Origin: Sthenelais limicola
Taxonomy: Eukaryota; Annelida; Polychaeta; Phyllodocida; Sigalionidae
Direction: 5' to 3'
Length of the DNA stretch: 64,000 nucleotides
NCBI GenBank assembly: GCA_942159475.1
Contig: OW804096.1
Coordinates: forward strand, 37,013,744-37,077,743
A program made the position numbers and the translations under genes. Below, piece after piece: positions 1 to 12,224 of this stretch (positions are counted from its first letter, which is position 1; every line of letters starts with the position of its first letter). The notes under the pieces are model-generated. The model saw only the letters and a program-made list of their open reading frames with translations. It had not been told where the DNA came from and searched no databases.

Positions 1-461
1 ATTTTTGTAAGTTAGCTACTTTAGTAAAACTCTTTTCGGCAATCCAGGCTGTCCTAAGAATATTTGTACTGTCTGTATGAAAATGTTCAATGTCCTGAAT
101 AAAATATTTTAAAATCTAAAATCTAAATCTATAATGTACTTGCTGAAACTGACGTTATACTGTACTTCCACTCACACTGTATTGAGCTTCTTCAGAAGGA
201 TTGTACCTGTTTTCAGCTGCTTTTAACCATCAAAACGGTCCACAACATAACAAGCTTATCAGTGACGTCATAGCCTTCATAGCGTATATATCCGCCAAGT
301 AGTCCGTAATAGGACATCTGAGGGTACTTACGTCAAACCGTGGTTAGTGATACATTGCACATAGTAATAATTGAAACCTTTTAGCAAATTTCGCCAATAT
401 TGGCAAATTATCTGACATGAACTAAGTTTTTTTACCAACTTTCAGCTGCATTTCTTCTATG

Positions 462-547
462 AAATACTCTCTCTCCATAAAAAGAGAGAGTATTTTGTTA
501 ATGTGGAACATTAACAAAATTGTCTTCTTTCTGGAGAAGGAAGACAA
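462..547. other. Three abutting perfect hairpins
   Basis: Stem 1: AAATACTCTCTCT (462-474) with 483-495. Stem 2: ATTTTGTTAATGT (492-504) with 508-520, loop GGA. Stem 3: TTGTCTTC (520-527) with 540-547. Stems 1 and 2 overlap by four bases and so compete. Source unknown. Confidence 0.85.
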
Positions 548-659
548 CATCCAAGTCCCCAAGTGGCCAGCTCGCGAAGCGTATGTCCTCCATGTAAGCT
601 GTAATAAGACATCACAAGGTACTCACGCTGAGTAGTTAGTTATAAGTTGTGATGGGCAT

Positions 660-728
660 CCGCTAGGGGGCATTTGTATCAATCTTCTATAATGGAGGAG
701 GAGTAATATAGAGGTCGCCCTCTTGTGG
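660..728. promoter_or_regulatory. Two CTCF-like motifs
   Basis: CCGCTAGGGGGCA at 660-672 (+) and the complement of CCACAAGAGGGCGAC at 714-728 (-) fit the bilaterian CTCF core and face each other. Motif match only. Confidence 0.4.
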
Positions 729-1050
729 ACAACCTCAGGGCGGGGAATGAAGGACGGATGTGACGTAATGACCTCATTATGCCCCGAGATGTATTAATAG
801 TGAGGGAGGGGGAAGGGGCTTAAGAAGGGGCAGCCATGATACAAATTTGTGGTGTAGCATCCCCCGGTGCTATCAAATTGCACTAGTTGATCATGCCTAT
901 AGTTGTTTTGCACGAAATGTAGGACGCAGTGGCCGGGCTAACATGATTGTATGATGTTCTATTAGGACTGAGCTCCAAGGGTGAGATTGTCAGAAAATAT
1001 ACAATTGTTTGTTATTTGAAGAAAACACTGAGGACACAAGGCAAGCAGGT

Positions 1051-1285
1051 GGGTCAGATTTTCAGAAAATGTACAATTCGCCTTCACCAATCCTCTCAAA
1101 TAGCCCACATTTAAGACGAAAATGAGCTCCAAAATGTAGTTTAACATAACAGAACTGATACTTTAAATCAATGCGATACCAAATATATTCAGATATACCC
1201 GGTATTTATCATTTTTCAGCCAAATTTAGCAGCATTTCTTAAATGTGTACAGCTGCTAATTGTACATTTTCTGAAAATCTGACAC
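1051..1285 (-). mobile_element. MITE-A (subfamily A1), reference copy
   Basis: MITE-A is about 235 bp with terminal inverted repeats starting GGGTCAGATTTTCAGAAAAT. Plus orientation is defined here as the end reading CAGCTCTACACATT inside the left repeat. Subfamilies differ internally: A1 has GCATTTTGAAGCTCATTTTT; A2 has GCAATTTGGTCAATACTAGG and TCTAGCAATCTG; A3 has AATGCACAATCTACAG and TTCATTCAATAAATCTG; A4 has GGGTATATCAGAGTATCTTT. No coding capacity. This copy is flanked by AGGT on both sides. A loose single terminus also lies at 979-1007. Confidence 0.93.
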
Positions 1286-1400
1286 AGGTCATCAGGCAGC
1301 AAGAGGCACAGGTAAACAACCATCTACTGTCGGATGGTGTTTACCAGACATGTCAACTCCTAGGTCCTTCCACTAACACCTGAACCGGTTTCTTATGTAA

Positions 1401-1610
1401 GGGTCAGATTTTCAGAAAATGTACAATTGGCAGCTGTACACATTTAGTAAATTCTGCTAAATTAGGCTGCAATTTGGTCAATACTAGGTGAATTCGAGTA
1501 TATTCGGCATTGCTAGGTTGGACTGTGTTTTGAACTTATTTTCGTCTGAAATTTGGGTTATTTGAGAAAATTAGCGAAGTTGAATTGTACATTTTCTGAA
1601 AATCTGACCC
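1401..1610 (+). mobile_element. MITE-A, A2, internally shortened
   Basis: Both termini are intact; about 25 bp are missing around the TCTAGCAATCTG segment. Confidence 0.92.
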
Positions 1611-2769
1611 ATATATAGTCAGCAGTGTTTATGCTTAAGCCTAACCCCCAAAACCGGGGTCCACTAACCCTACCATCTAACCCTTATTTCACAGTCACTT
1701 TTCTGTGTTGGGTTTATAAACCCCATTTTCAAATCTTAACCCAGGTTTATTAGTGCCATGACCTATGTTTAGACTAGCTGAAAGACTGGGTTAGTGACAT
1801 AAAGTCAAGGTCGGGGCAATGTAGAAATAGGCCAGTCAACGGAGCAAGTTCATGTTTCGTCCCATGATTATAGTGAACTTTCTTTCTGCGATAAAGGTGA
1901 GGTAATACTTTATACATCATACTATGCATTATACCTACTCCCTCACAAGGTAACCCGTGTTAGCAAACTTACGTTCCAGGCTAAACCCAGTCTAAACCCT
2001 GCTTCAGATGTGGGTTTAGCTTAACCCAAATTAATTAACTTAAACCCAACCCCAAAATGACTACGAAACCATTTTAACCCTGGGTTTGTTTTTTGAGACT
2101 ACACCCGTGTTCAAGTACGGTTCAGGGTATGTTTTAACCTAGGTTTAACGACCAAGAAACCGGGTCCTAAGGCAGCATACTATCGTCTATTGCTGTGTGT
2201 TGTTTACCAGGATGTTTAGTTTAGCTCATATATAGGTCTTCCATTAAATCCTGGGGTAGTATACTACCATCCACTATTCAGTTTACGCTGTTCACTTTAG
2301 CTCATATAGAGAACGTAACAAATATATCTAAGTGCTAAAAGAGGAACTGGGATTCCCCCTCATTTTTAGCAAATATTTTGGTCAGGAAAGGCAATTGTAA
2401 TGAAGATTTATTTCCTTGACGGATCACAATTATTCTTTTCAAAAAGGCTCTCTTTTACGATCCTTTTTATGTTACATCTATACCTCCTTGATTAGACTGA
2501 CAAGAATACACTCCAACATGCGTTTCCTTCTAGTTACCCTTGCTGTGAACATTACTCAGGCAATTCATGCTCGGATCTGCCCGTTCTGGAGGCAATTAAT
2601 GCCATTCTCAATGTAAAAAGGAAATTAAACATGAAGGCATAAAGTACTTGTACAAAGGCAGCCATTGTCATAGAGTAGAGGTAGTGTGCATGTCTTGTCC
2701 TTGTTACCAGGCTTAATCTCACATTTCCATGCACTACTTACGGTCTTAATGTAACGTATATATGAGCCA
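1611..2769. other. Non-coding; AACCC/GGGTT-rich 1640-2165
   Basis: AACCC, AAACCC and GGGTTT recur irregularly in both orientations over about 520 bp, without a fixed period. The rest holds nothing recognisable. Confidence 0.55.
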
Positions 2770-2995
2770 AGTCGCCTGAAAATGAATTTTGCCCCACATA
2801 TCCTCTCAAATAACCCACATTTAAGACTGAGATGAGCTTCAAAATGTAGTTTAGCATAGCAAAACGGATACTTTAAATCAACGTGATACTAAATATACTC
2901 AGATATACCCGGTATTTATCATTTTTCAGTCTAATTTAGCAGTATTTCCTAAATGTGTAGAGCTGCCATTTGTACATTTTCTCAAAATCTGACCC
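2770..2995 (-). mobile_element. MITE-A, A1, left end lost
   Basis: The interior and right terminus are clear. The left terminus is replaced by a sequence (2725-2795) that recurs at 5262-5330. Confidence 0.8.
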
Positions 2996-3008
2996 ATATA
3001 TGAACCAC

Positions 3009-3241
3009 GTTGACTGAAAATGGACAAGTTTGCCCCCACATATCCCCTCCGATAAAAATGAACTAAGATAAACATGAGGTTCAAAATATAATTCCACATA
3101 AACGAAAAGAGTTTTCGTTAATCGTTACAGTATCAAATATACTTATATGTATCAAGTAATCGTCATTTTTTTCAGTCTAATTAGGAAGAATTTACTAAAT
3201 GTGTAGAGCTGCCGAGTGTATGTATTCTGAAAATCTGACCC
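3009..3241 (-). mobile_element. MITE-A, strongly diverged
   Basis: Only the TCTGAAAATCTGACCC terminus and part of the interior (AGAGCTGCC, TACTAAATGTGTAGAG) are well kept. Confidence 0.65.
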
Positions 3242-4533
3242 TTATAAATTATATGGTCTTGTCACTCACAACTTTTCCAATGTTTAAAGCAGGAGTCTGT
3301 GTTAAATTGGTAATCCTAGCTGCATGAACTAGAGTGAAAATTGAGTGAAAATTACTGGGGGATTTGTCCTTCCCTAAAAATTGCTTACCCACTGCTTAGC
3401 GAGGATAATTAGCTAAGGGAGGAACATATTTAGTAAGGATTATTATGCAACCGGTCAAAGATGAAGATCCCCCTCGTAAACGTAATAGATAGAGGGAATG
3501 GAACGAGGTGCTAGTAATTGAATATTTATTGGACGAGATTGAGAAATAGTCCAACAGGCCATTGAGGACCTCGCCATCTCTCTCCTCTACCTACAGAACA
3601 AGGCACCACATATAGGTTTACCGATTTAGACCCTAAATCATCTTTTTATTTCCTATATTATCGTTTTAAGATACGGGGTGATGTATGCTCTAAGCTCTAT
3701 ACTAGCCTCCTTCCAGAAATATATATCCAGACTTGTATTGAGTTCCTCTACTCCTGGGAGTTAATACAGGCTTAATCAGTGACCACTCCACACCGCCTCC
3801 TCTTACTTCTTCTGTCATGTGACCTCCTTATATTGGCCCTCTACCGTCCCTTCTCCTCATCAACTCCAAATAAACACTTTTCTAATCATGTCCCTCGCGC
3901 AATATACACCCCCACAATCTTTCATCGCTGGTTGTATATCGTTTATATAGCCTCGTTGCCGGGCTCTGGAGACCGGGCAAGCGACCAATCAGAGTGCAAG
4001 AGCCTCGTTACCGCACAAAGGGTTGTCATGGAGATGTCATGTGACCTTGAGAGGCTGCTGGGTAATAGGGTATGGCCGGTGTTGAGGGATGTAGAAGGAG
4101 GAGGTATAAGAAGGAGGAAGGAAGATGGGTCGGTGCATGGGCCGGGTAAAGGAGGATGGGGAGTAAGCTAAGTGCGGGGGGGGGGGGGGTCTATGGATAT
4201 ATATTGCAATATCCTCTAGAAAGATAGTTTGTGCACTCTTCTCCCATCTTTAAAGCGGTATTCTAAGCTATAGACAACACATAAATTCCATTTCTAAATC
4301 ACCCCTTAACTGATAGGATGTGTATTGTGAGGTGTTCGTTTATGTGAGGAGCTAGGGTGGGGGTGGGGTGGGATGGAATCGATTGATTTAAACCGTTTTG
4401 ACACCCATACTTCTATATATTTGGTCTTATCAGGGCGAGGGGGGAAACACCACATTCTCATCAGGTTCTATCTATATACCAGTTTGTGCACACTGTGTAC
4501 ATAAAAGCTGCACACTAATCTATGGAAAAATAT
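3242..4533. other. Non-coding, GC-richer near 3950-4170
   Basis: A GC-richer stretch has CCAATCAGAG, GTTGCCGGG and GTTGTCATGG boxes that could be regulatory. No exon is supported. Confidence 0.4.
4168..4190. repeat. Poly-G run
   Basis: Other homopolymer G/C runs occur at 31618-31633, 34511-34522, 42292-42300, 43136-43152 and 51418-51429. Confidence 0.9.
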
Positions 4534-4756
4534 GGGTCAGATTTTCAGAAAATGCACAATCTACAGGTCTACACATCTCCCAAATTGATGAAAATTGATA
4601 AATACTAGGTATATCTGAGTATATTCTGAAATGTATTCATTCAATAAATCTGTCTGGTTATGTTGAACTATATTCTGAACCTGATTTTCATTTTAAATCT
4701 GGGTTATTTCAGAGGATTGGTGAAGGTCAATTGTACGTTTTCGGAATATCTGATCC
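4534..4756 (+). mobile_element. MITE-A, A3
   Basis: Flanks ATAT and ACAT differ by one base. Confidence 0.9.
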
Positions 4757-4879
4757 ACATACATTCCATGTATAACCCCTTTGTTACCGAAATATACATT
4801 AGAGTAATATTCTTCTTATTAACATTAACCATAATTGTCATAAGGTTGCCAATAAAGTGATTAATGAAAACATTCTGAC

Positions 4880-4955
4880 CATGGGATCTTGTGAAACAAA
4901 CATTTGAGAAATATCATTTCTTGCGACTTGTGGCTCATTTTCCAGTAAGACATTA
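4880..4955 (+). mobile_element. MITE-D right end fragment
   Basis: TTGCGACTTGTGGCTCATTT and adjacent sequence only. Confidence 0.65.
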
Positions 4956-5057
4956 TTGACTCAGCACCCTTTACACACTCCCACCATAGGGGTGGTACTT
5001 ACATTGACTGAGACCTCCCAGATATGTATGTGCCAATAGTGGGTCCCTCCCAAACAT

Positions 5058-5258
5058 GGGTCAGTTTACAAGAACGTGTACAATCGCTCACTCTAGACAT
5101 AAAGTAAATTCTATTAAATTAGGCTGGAAAATGATAACTGTACAAGCATATTTGATATTGCTGTTGAGTTAAGTCGAACTGTGTTTTGGACCTGTTTTCT
5201 GCCTTAATTTGAGTGATTTGAGATGATTATTGAAGGCAAATTGTACGTTTTCTGACAT
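5058..5258 (+). mobile_element. MITE-A, degenerate
   Basis: Left terminus is GGGTCAGTTTACAAG and the right end is cut short after TTTTCTGACA. It abuts the repeat also seen at 2725-2795. Confidence 0.7.
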
Positions 5259-5541
5259 TTCCATGCACTACTCACGCTTTTAAGGTAACATATAAATGAG
5301 TTACGTCGCATGAAAATGGAATATTTTGGCTCAACATATCCTTTCCGACGAAAATGAATATAATCAATAACTTTGAAGTCAAAATTGACCGAGAAAGAAC
5401 TACTGTCAGTGAGCAATAATAGGTGAAATCACTGCAGCAAAGTTTTCGGCAGGCCACTGAAAAAGTCCGGACCTTTATAAAGCTTGCAACAAAAGCAACA
5501 CAGTGAACTCCTCTCCATCCTCCACCCATGTTTTCGTTTTC

Positions 5542-5727
5542 GAGTGAGTGAGTGAGATTGGTTGCTTTATGCCCTTATCAACACATTAAAAAAGGGTTAT
5601 ATCAAGGGCGGGAGAGCTGAGAGGGAGGCAGTTTATGATCATACCCAGGAAATAGTGATAGAGAAGAAGGGAGGGAGAGACCGAGAAAAAAGATAGAAAG
5701 GCACTTTATGGTAATACCAAGGACCAA
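5542..5727 (+). repeat. Dispersed repeat K (GAGTGAG-headed)
   Basis: About 185 bp: GAGTGAGTGAGTGAGA, TTGGTTGCTTTATGCCC, CAAGGGCGGGAGAGCTGA, GGCACTTTATGGT. Three copies in the window; no inverted ends recognised. It may be SINE-like, but no tRNA-type head is visible. Confidence 0.75.
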
Positions 5728-6360
5728 TGAAACTGAGAATATTGAAAACTATATAGCAAGACAACGATCTACACTAGTGATAGCTGTACATACAACCCAT
5801 TCAAGTTACTGGGCTATGGAGCACCCTATGCTTCTTATTTTTCCAAAATCAGCACTTTGTCTATCAAATCTATCAGTAGTAGACATATTCATATCTGCTT
5901 CAAATTTGTTTATGGTTGAAGTACATATGTTATGCTCATACCCAGGACCAGTTTTCGTTTTCGTTTTTGTTTTTGACCAATGTTAACTGAGAATGTAGCA
6001 GCATTAAGGTAAGCGCTAAAGTCGCTAACAATGCTTGATCCTCATTGTACGCATATAAACACATCTAAAACCTACTAGAAACACCTTAGAGCCACCTCCA
6101 CACGCCCTCTACCACTGAACACATGGAGAGATGAGGAAATAAGTAGCTTTACTCCCGAGGAACTCATCTCTTAATGAGCAGTAATCGGCTTTACACTAGA
6201 CAACGAGCGTGACTATAAATGCATTCATTCTCCAGCTGCCTGACAATGTGTATGGTTATTAGAAAGCATTAAGGAGAAAGTTTGTAACAAGATTGTCTGA
6301 CTCTAACGTGATGTTATTGGATTTAGGGCATAATGGGGATTAGTAGTCGTTAAAAGATAA

Positions 6361-6596
6361 CGGTCAGATTTTCATAAAATGTACAATTCGTTTTCACCAA
6401 TCCTCTCAAATAACCCACATTTAAGACACAAATGAGCTTAAAAATGCTGTTTAACATAACAGAACTGATACTTTAAATCAATGCGATACCAAATATACTC
6501 AGATATACCCGGTATTCATCATTTTCAAGCCACATTTAGCAGAATTTCCTAATTGTGTAGAGCTGTCAATTGTGCATTTTCTAAAAAATCTGACCC
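6361..6596 (-). mobile_element. MITE-A, A1
   Basis: Complete, with point changes in both termini. Confidence 0.92.
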
Positions 6597-6831
6597 ATGA
6601 GTTATAAGATAAGGCATACGGTAATGAATCATTTTCTTTGCAGTAGCAAATTTGCTAATGAATCAATGGCGGACCTGTGTGCATCGATTGACTAACCATA
6701 ATCGGTTAAATATTTCCGCAAAATGTTTCCTGGTCCCTCTGATAGAAATGGGGTATATTAGTTATATTCTTGTATCAATACAGTCTTGGTGACCTTGGGC
6801 CGCATGGCAAACACTACAATGTTAATGTATT

Positions 6832-7081
6832 AAGGAGGTTCAGCAAGTCTGACCTATACGTAAACGCAAACGTATGCGTATCTCTGATATACAAACATAT
6901 ATATGTGAAAAGAAAGAAAGAGGTTCAGCAAAAGATGGCGGAAAAAAAGGAACATAACATGACATATGAAGCAAAGTATATTATCTCAGAATTTATCTTT
7001 TATACATACAATATAATAAGTCAAAAAAAAAGATACGGATACTGTTACGTAATTGAGATAGGTCTGCTTGCGGAACCTCCC
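6832..7081 (+). mobile_element. MITE-I, ~250 bp
   Basis: Ends GGAGGTTCAGCAAG and complement CTTGCGGAACCTCC; interior includes GAAAGAAAGAGGTTCAGC and AAGATACGGATACTG. Confidence 0.75.
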
Positions 7082-7981
7082 TATCATAGTTGGCAATGTA
7101 CATCTATATTTTGTTGAAATCATAAAAATCCCGAGTTTCTAGTTAATTATTAAGTAACACATTCGATTGTTCACAATATCACAAAGTTTGGAAAAAGTTA
7201 ATATCCTCATATTTTACTTTGAGACAAAACTGAGAGCAAATCAATGGGACAGTAAAACTCCATTTAGTTGATGCTTAACTGATTTTGGCGAGGGAAACCT
7301 GGAAGTTTGCAGGGCTTTGGATGCCTTAAGCCTTCGGTGACACCTTCCACATAATCATATTTCCCATTTCATACGCTAGGGCATATCATGTTTCATTCCC
7401 CTTGCAAATCAATTCCAGTGGTGATGCTTCTCTTGAAGGAGAAGTGAGCATCATTCTAAAGCGAATTGTTGCTAGGCCTACAATGTGTCGGTCCTGCATA
7501 CTTTAACTTTCTGGACTGACTATCTGTCGTCCGTGCCTCATTATTTGTAAGTTTAAACAAGATTCCAGTGTCCTTGTTTACTGCTTCCGGTTTCTCACAC
7601 TGCGCAAAGGACCTGCGCAAGAGATCCTCCGACAAGACAGCGTCTTTCCTTCTCCTCTTCCACACCTCTCGTACATCGACAATCACGCCGAATCTCGTTT
7701 ATATGCGAGAGTTTACGCCATCACAAAGGCAGACAATCTCCCCAGCCCCTAGGATTCCATCCGGGAACCTTTATTTATGACACCGGAAATTGGAACCTTT
7801 TTTACCCCCACAAATCAATTGTAAGACTTTCTATGGGCGATTTTGTCCCGGGGGGCACTTCCTGCTAATAGCATTGATTCCCTACAGGTCTGGACGCTAG
7901 AGTGCAGCACTGGTAAAATGGCGGATTTGCTGTAACCATTGCGCACGCGCTAGGCATACGATGCTAGCTTTTGGCATTATT
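7082..7981. other. Non-coding, CpG-bearing stretch 7560-7960
   Basis: CCGGAAGC (complement), TGCGCAAAGGACCTGCGCA and AAAATGGCGGATTTG occur in an otherwise AT-rich setting. A 76-codon frame on the minus strand lacks an ATG start and is not accepted. Confidence 0.35.
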
Positions 7982-8215
7982 GGGTTAGATTTTCAGAAAA
8001 TGCACAATCTACAGATCTACACATCTATCAAACTCTTCTAAACTGGAATGAAAATTGATAAATACTAGGTATATCTAAGTTTACTCTGTATTGTATTCAT
8101 TCAATAAATCTGTCTGGTTATGTTGAACTGTATTTTAAACCTGATTTTTCTCTTAGATTTGGGTTATTCGAGAGGATTGTTGAAGGCTAATTGTACGTTT
8201 TCTGAAGATCTGACC
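7982..8215 (+). mobile_element. MITE-A, A3
   Basis: Complete; one base short at the right tip (CTGACC). Confidence 0.92.
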
Positions 8216-8816
8216 AGTTTGTTCATTCAAAGTTGTGAGATGTGTCTTCAAAGTTAGACTTTAAAGTTACAAGATCAACTTCTGCTCCTTAAGGATTTAC
8301 CCCCGTCTCTCAGTAATACTAGCATATGCTTCAGGACACGATGAAACAAAATATCAAACGAAGGCCTTGAAATATTGATATTTCATATCTAAAGACCTGA
8401 ATGCCGTATATAGAAATACTGTTCACAAATCATGCTACTCAAATCTCTTTCTTGTTTTGACTATACTACGAAAGTCGCTAATGTATCTGTGTAGCTTAAC
8501 TTCTCTTGGTTGCCTTTTATATGAGTATATATTTCAAATGTCTGTCTATATATCAGGTCTTGTAATCCATGATAAAATTGAAAATGTTAGGATTGCACAG
8601 CCTCGATAGATACATCAAGAGTGTAAGACATCTCCCTATCAATCCTTTTGATTTGTATTTTGTATTTTGTATTGTATAAGCATCACATCATTACAATGCT
8701 GTTCTCAACTTAAGTTCAAGAAAGATTCAGATTTATATAAGATGATATCAAAAAATGATGTAGATAATATATTAACGCTTGCATCTAAATACAAGGTTCG
8801 TAGCGTTGTTACGCCC
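8216..8816. other. No recognisable feature
   Basis: AT-rich with a TTTTGTATTTTGTATTTTGTA run near 8655. Confidence 0.6.
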
Positions 8817-9163
8817 AATAGAGGATTTGCATAGTCGCCATTTTGAATCTAGATTTGCATAGAATTATCGGACTTATGGTATAGTATAAAATCTATAGAA
8901 ATAATGCCATAGTCAGCATGGGTTACTTATCAATGCTCTAATGTCAATATCCATGTGTTTTACATGTTTCCATAGCACAAGCCTCCATCTTTCCCATCAT
9001 GCATTTGGTTTTTATAAATCAGTTATACAAGCTATAATATTGGTAAAAACATTCTTGCAGTTTTCCATACAATTGCTAAATATTTGTATGTCAGATTTGT
9101 ACTGAATATATCCCAGCATGCACTGTCATAGCCATGTGCAGCGAGACATGCAAATCCCCTATT
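8817..9163 (+). mobile_element. MITE-B, reference copy
   Basis: MITE-B is about 345 bp with ends AATAGGGGATTTGCAT and the complement. It contains GCCATTTTGAATC near the left end, CATGCATTTGGTTTT in the middle and CCCAGCATGCACT near the right end. No coding capacity. Confidence 0.88.
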
Positions 9164-9334
9164 GCCCCTGTAGAACAACAATATACTTATCCTTACTTAT
9201 AGTATCTACTTATAATGAAAAAGGGAGATAGTTATCTTTTTTTTCCAATATTCAAATTGTCCATTCTACAGAGCTCGGGATAACATAAAAGAAGAATTGA
9301 GAATAAAGGTCCATTCCCATTACCATGACCTGTA

Positions 9335-9911
9335 AAGGGCTGGTTCCATTGGTCCGGATACAGATCCGTCATGCGGATATGGTAAACTATCTTGGAGTGA
9401 ACGCATATGTCCAGAACAGCTCAGAATTTAATAGCATCAAAGAAGGAATCCAATAGAATGAGGTACAAATAGGAACCCAATCCCTACATGGAGCGATCGG
9501 TTTTACCAGATTTGGAGCCGGACCTGTTGACGTGAACGGATACGCACACATGGAACCATGACTGTATATTCTAAAGGGCTGGTTCCATTGGTACTGATAC
9601 GGATACGGCAAAATTTGCTCACATTAAAATATACAGTCATGGTTCTATGTGTGCGTATTTGTACATGTCAACAGGTATGGTTACGGATATGTTAAAACCG
9701 CTCCATGTAGCGATTGGGACGTTTCCGTACCCAATTCTTATGGTTTCCCTCTTTGATGTCATTACATTCTGGATGTATGGGTTCACTCCAAGATAGTTTA
9801 CCATATCCGTATGACGGATAAGGGTCCGTCTTACGGATCCTATCCATACCAATGGAACCAGCACTTAATGTGAGCAAATTTTGCCGTATCCGTATCAATG
9901 GAACCATCCCT
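9335..9911. mobile_element. MITE-G composite palindrome
   Basis: An apparently complete element (9577-9911) has ~50-bp inverted ends, AGGGCTGGTTCCATTGGTAC with GCAAAATTTGCTCACATTAA. To its left (9335-9575) lies a second, inverted copy of its interior, so about 240 bp on each side can pair. Motifs in both arms include GGTAAACTATCTTGGAGTGA and GAACCATGACTGTATATT. Confidence 0.8.
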
Positions 9912-9919
9912 TAATACTT

Positions 9920-9990
9920 TAATATTGTGTTTTATGCCGTGCGGCAGACACGTGCACCAATCGGGCGTTGTAATGTGAATGGACCTTAAT
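9920..9990. mobile_element. MITE-H half copy
   Basis: Shares GCCGTGCGGCAG, CGGGCGTTGTAATGTGAATG with 48398-48520; directly follows MITE-G. Confidence 0.68.
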
Positions 9991-10454
9991 AGTGATATAT
10001 TTTGGTGTGAAAGCAGCTTTAAATGGACTGAAATGGACTGAATACTGTAGAAAGCGGTGGCATTTGCCGCCATTCGTTTGGTATTTATCAGAAAGGAATC
10101 AAAGGCAGGGCAATATAAGAGCGATAATTCGCCGGCTATTGGCTTGGTTCTTCTCGCTATTGCAACACTTAAACGTTTCTACCAGTACTAAAGGCTTTCT
10201 ACTTCATGTGCAATACTCATATACATACCTTATATCATTTAGGCTAAATTAACTTATATAGCTAGTAGCGTAGTTTTTAGGATGGCAGTTTTCCAGTTAT
10301 CCCATAAAGGAAATCTTAGTTTTACTCAATGTGTGCTTCCCTTTTTTATAAATATTGTATTGGCCTTAGTACATTTAACAATTTCATTAGAAGAGACCTT
10401 ATGTCCTGATAAAACAAAGACTAACCTCGTTGAACTCTAATCATCTCAACTCAT

Positions 10455-10860
10455 TTGTGATGTGTTTCAGGAACATGAGCCACAAGTCGACACAAATGGA
10501 TTTTCAGATATCATCATATTTTAAAAGATGAGATCACGCCGATTCCGATGGTAGTAAACAGTAGGACAGCTAATATATATTTCTATATTTTAAGTGTGAT
10601 ATTTTTAGTCTTGAAAACAAAGTTCTGCAATATTTCTGGGTAGACATTTACTAGTAGAAGTAGCAAAGATACATAGATGACCTTAGAAATACATGAACAT
10701 ATTTATTAGACTCTCCTGTAATTTGGTACATTTATTCATGCGACCACAAGCGTTAAGCAACCCAAAGATGAAAACATTCCCACAAATATATCTTGTGAAT
10801 AAAACACATTGAAAAATATCAATTTTGCGACTTGTGACTCATTTTCCTGAAACACATCCC
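10455..10860 (+). mobile_element. MITE-D, reference copy
   Basis: MITE-D is about 400 bp with ~50-bp inverted ends: GTGATGTGTTTCAGGAAAAT, then GAGTCACAAGTCGCAAAA, and the complement at right (TTTTGCGACTTGTGACTC). Inside are GCAATATTTCTGGGT and TCATGCGACC. No coding capacity. Confidence 0.85.
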
Positions 10861-11008
10861 ATTTCATTCCATCCTGAAACCTCGATGTAAAGCAGATACT
10901 TTCATCCTGATTCATATGCCATCTCCTGGGAAAATAGTATATTTTCAGGATGGCTGTTTTGGTGAATTGGCCTTCACCTAACCACAGTCCCTACACACAG
11001 ACCTAGGT

Positions 11009-11243
11009 AGGTAAAATTTTCAGAAAATGTACAATTCGCCGTCACCAATCCTCTCAAATAAACCACAATTAAGACAGAAATGAGCTTCAAAATGCAGTTT
11101 AACCTAACAGAACTGATACTTTAAATCAATGCGATACCAAATATACTCAGATATACCTGGTATTCATAATTTTTCAGCCTAGTTTAGCAGAATTGCCTTA
11201 TTGTGTAGAGCTGGCATTTGTACATTTTCTGAAAATCTGACCC
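11009..11243 (-). mobile_element. MITE-A, A1, duplication AGGT
   Basis: Left tip is AGGTAAAATTTTCAG; AGGT lies at 11005-11008 and again at 11244-11247. Confidence 0.93.
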
Positions 11244-11841
11244 AGGTATGTTGTACTGAAGTGTTCATATTAACGAGGTTTCCGGACTAACGAGGGACCC
11301 CTATGATAAGACATACATGTGCATTGTATAGTGAGTATCTTACTATTGATAGCAATGAGGTGTCCATATTGCTAAACTGTCTGTAACTATTAAAGGATGA
11401 ATGATAGACATTGAGGGGCTGCTGGTGCACAATTCGGTGTATATTCCCAAGGCGAAGATGAGGCGCGAAATGGAGGTTATTAATCCTTTTAAGCACTGCC
11501 CAAGAGCATTCAAAGCAGTGATTAAAAAGATTATACTATACATATAGTTAGATTATATATGTTTCCCCAATTAAACTATGTATACAGTTTGGGAAAACGC
11601 CTATAGTTTGTAAACATGAGGTCCCCGGCCTAGGTCTAGCCAGATCAATGGTTATTGAATCTGGTAAAGATCCTATTCCAGGTCTTATCTAAACCCCTGG
11701 CTTGTGCTAATAGGCTGGCCTCCCCCTGCCACTGGCTTGCCTTCATCTGACTAACACTTCTATTATAGAGCTAGAATGGGCGGAACACCAACACAGCCCC
11801 TATCTCCCAACCTTAAAGCTGCATTCCCAGCTATTCTGGCC

Positions 11842-12224
11842 AATAGGGTATTTGCATAGCCGCCATTTTGAATCTTGATTCGCATGGAATTATGGGACTA
11901 ATGGTACAGTCTAAAATCTATATAAATCATGTCATGTTCAGCATGGAGTATTTATTTATGCCCTGATGTCAAAATCCATAATGTCATACACGTTTCCAAA
12001 ACACAAGTACCCATTTTTCCCATCATTCATTTGGTTTTCATAGAAGATTTGTACAAGCTATGATGTTGGTGACAACATTTTTTGCAATTTTCGATGAAAA
12101 AATATCAATGTCAAAATATTGATAAATATTGTATTTGTATGTCACATTTCAACAGAATCCATCCCAGCATGCACTAAAACAGACATGCGACAGACATGCG
12201 CAGTAACACATGCAAATCCCCTAT
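11842..12224 (+). mobile_element. MITE-B, long variant
   Basis: An extra ~35 bp (AATATCAATGTCAAAATATT) lies before the right third. Confidence 0.88.

Larger units (their letters stand above)
1..978. other. Non-coding, small repeats
   Basis: Besides the hairpins and CTCF-like motifs, a ~60-bp direct repeat (GTAATAGGACATC.. at 305 and GTAATAAGACATC.. at 600, each followed by GGTACT[T/C]ACG) is visible. No gene seen. Confidence 0.6.

Noticed and set aside
1640..2165. Interstitial telomere-like repeats
   Set aside because: AACCC and GGGTT are frequent but irregular and in both orientations, without TTAGGG arrays.
3779..4171. 130-codon frame with a hydrophobic start
   Set aside because: It begins at GTG, not ATG, has no homology I recognise, and ends in a low-complexity G-rich segment.
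7456..7686. Basic 76-codon minus-strand frame
   Set aside because: No ATG start, upstream stop close by, no splice signals that extend it. Kept only as a CpG-bearing region.
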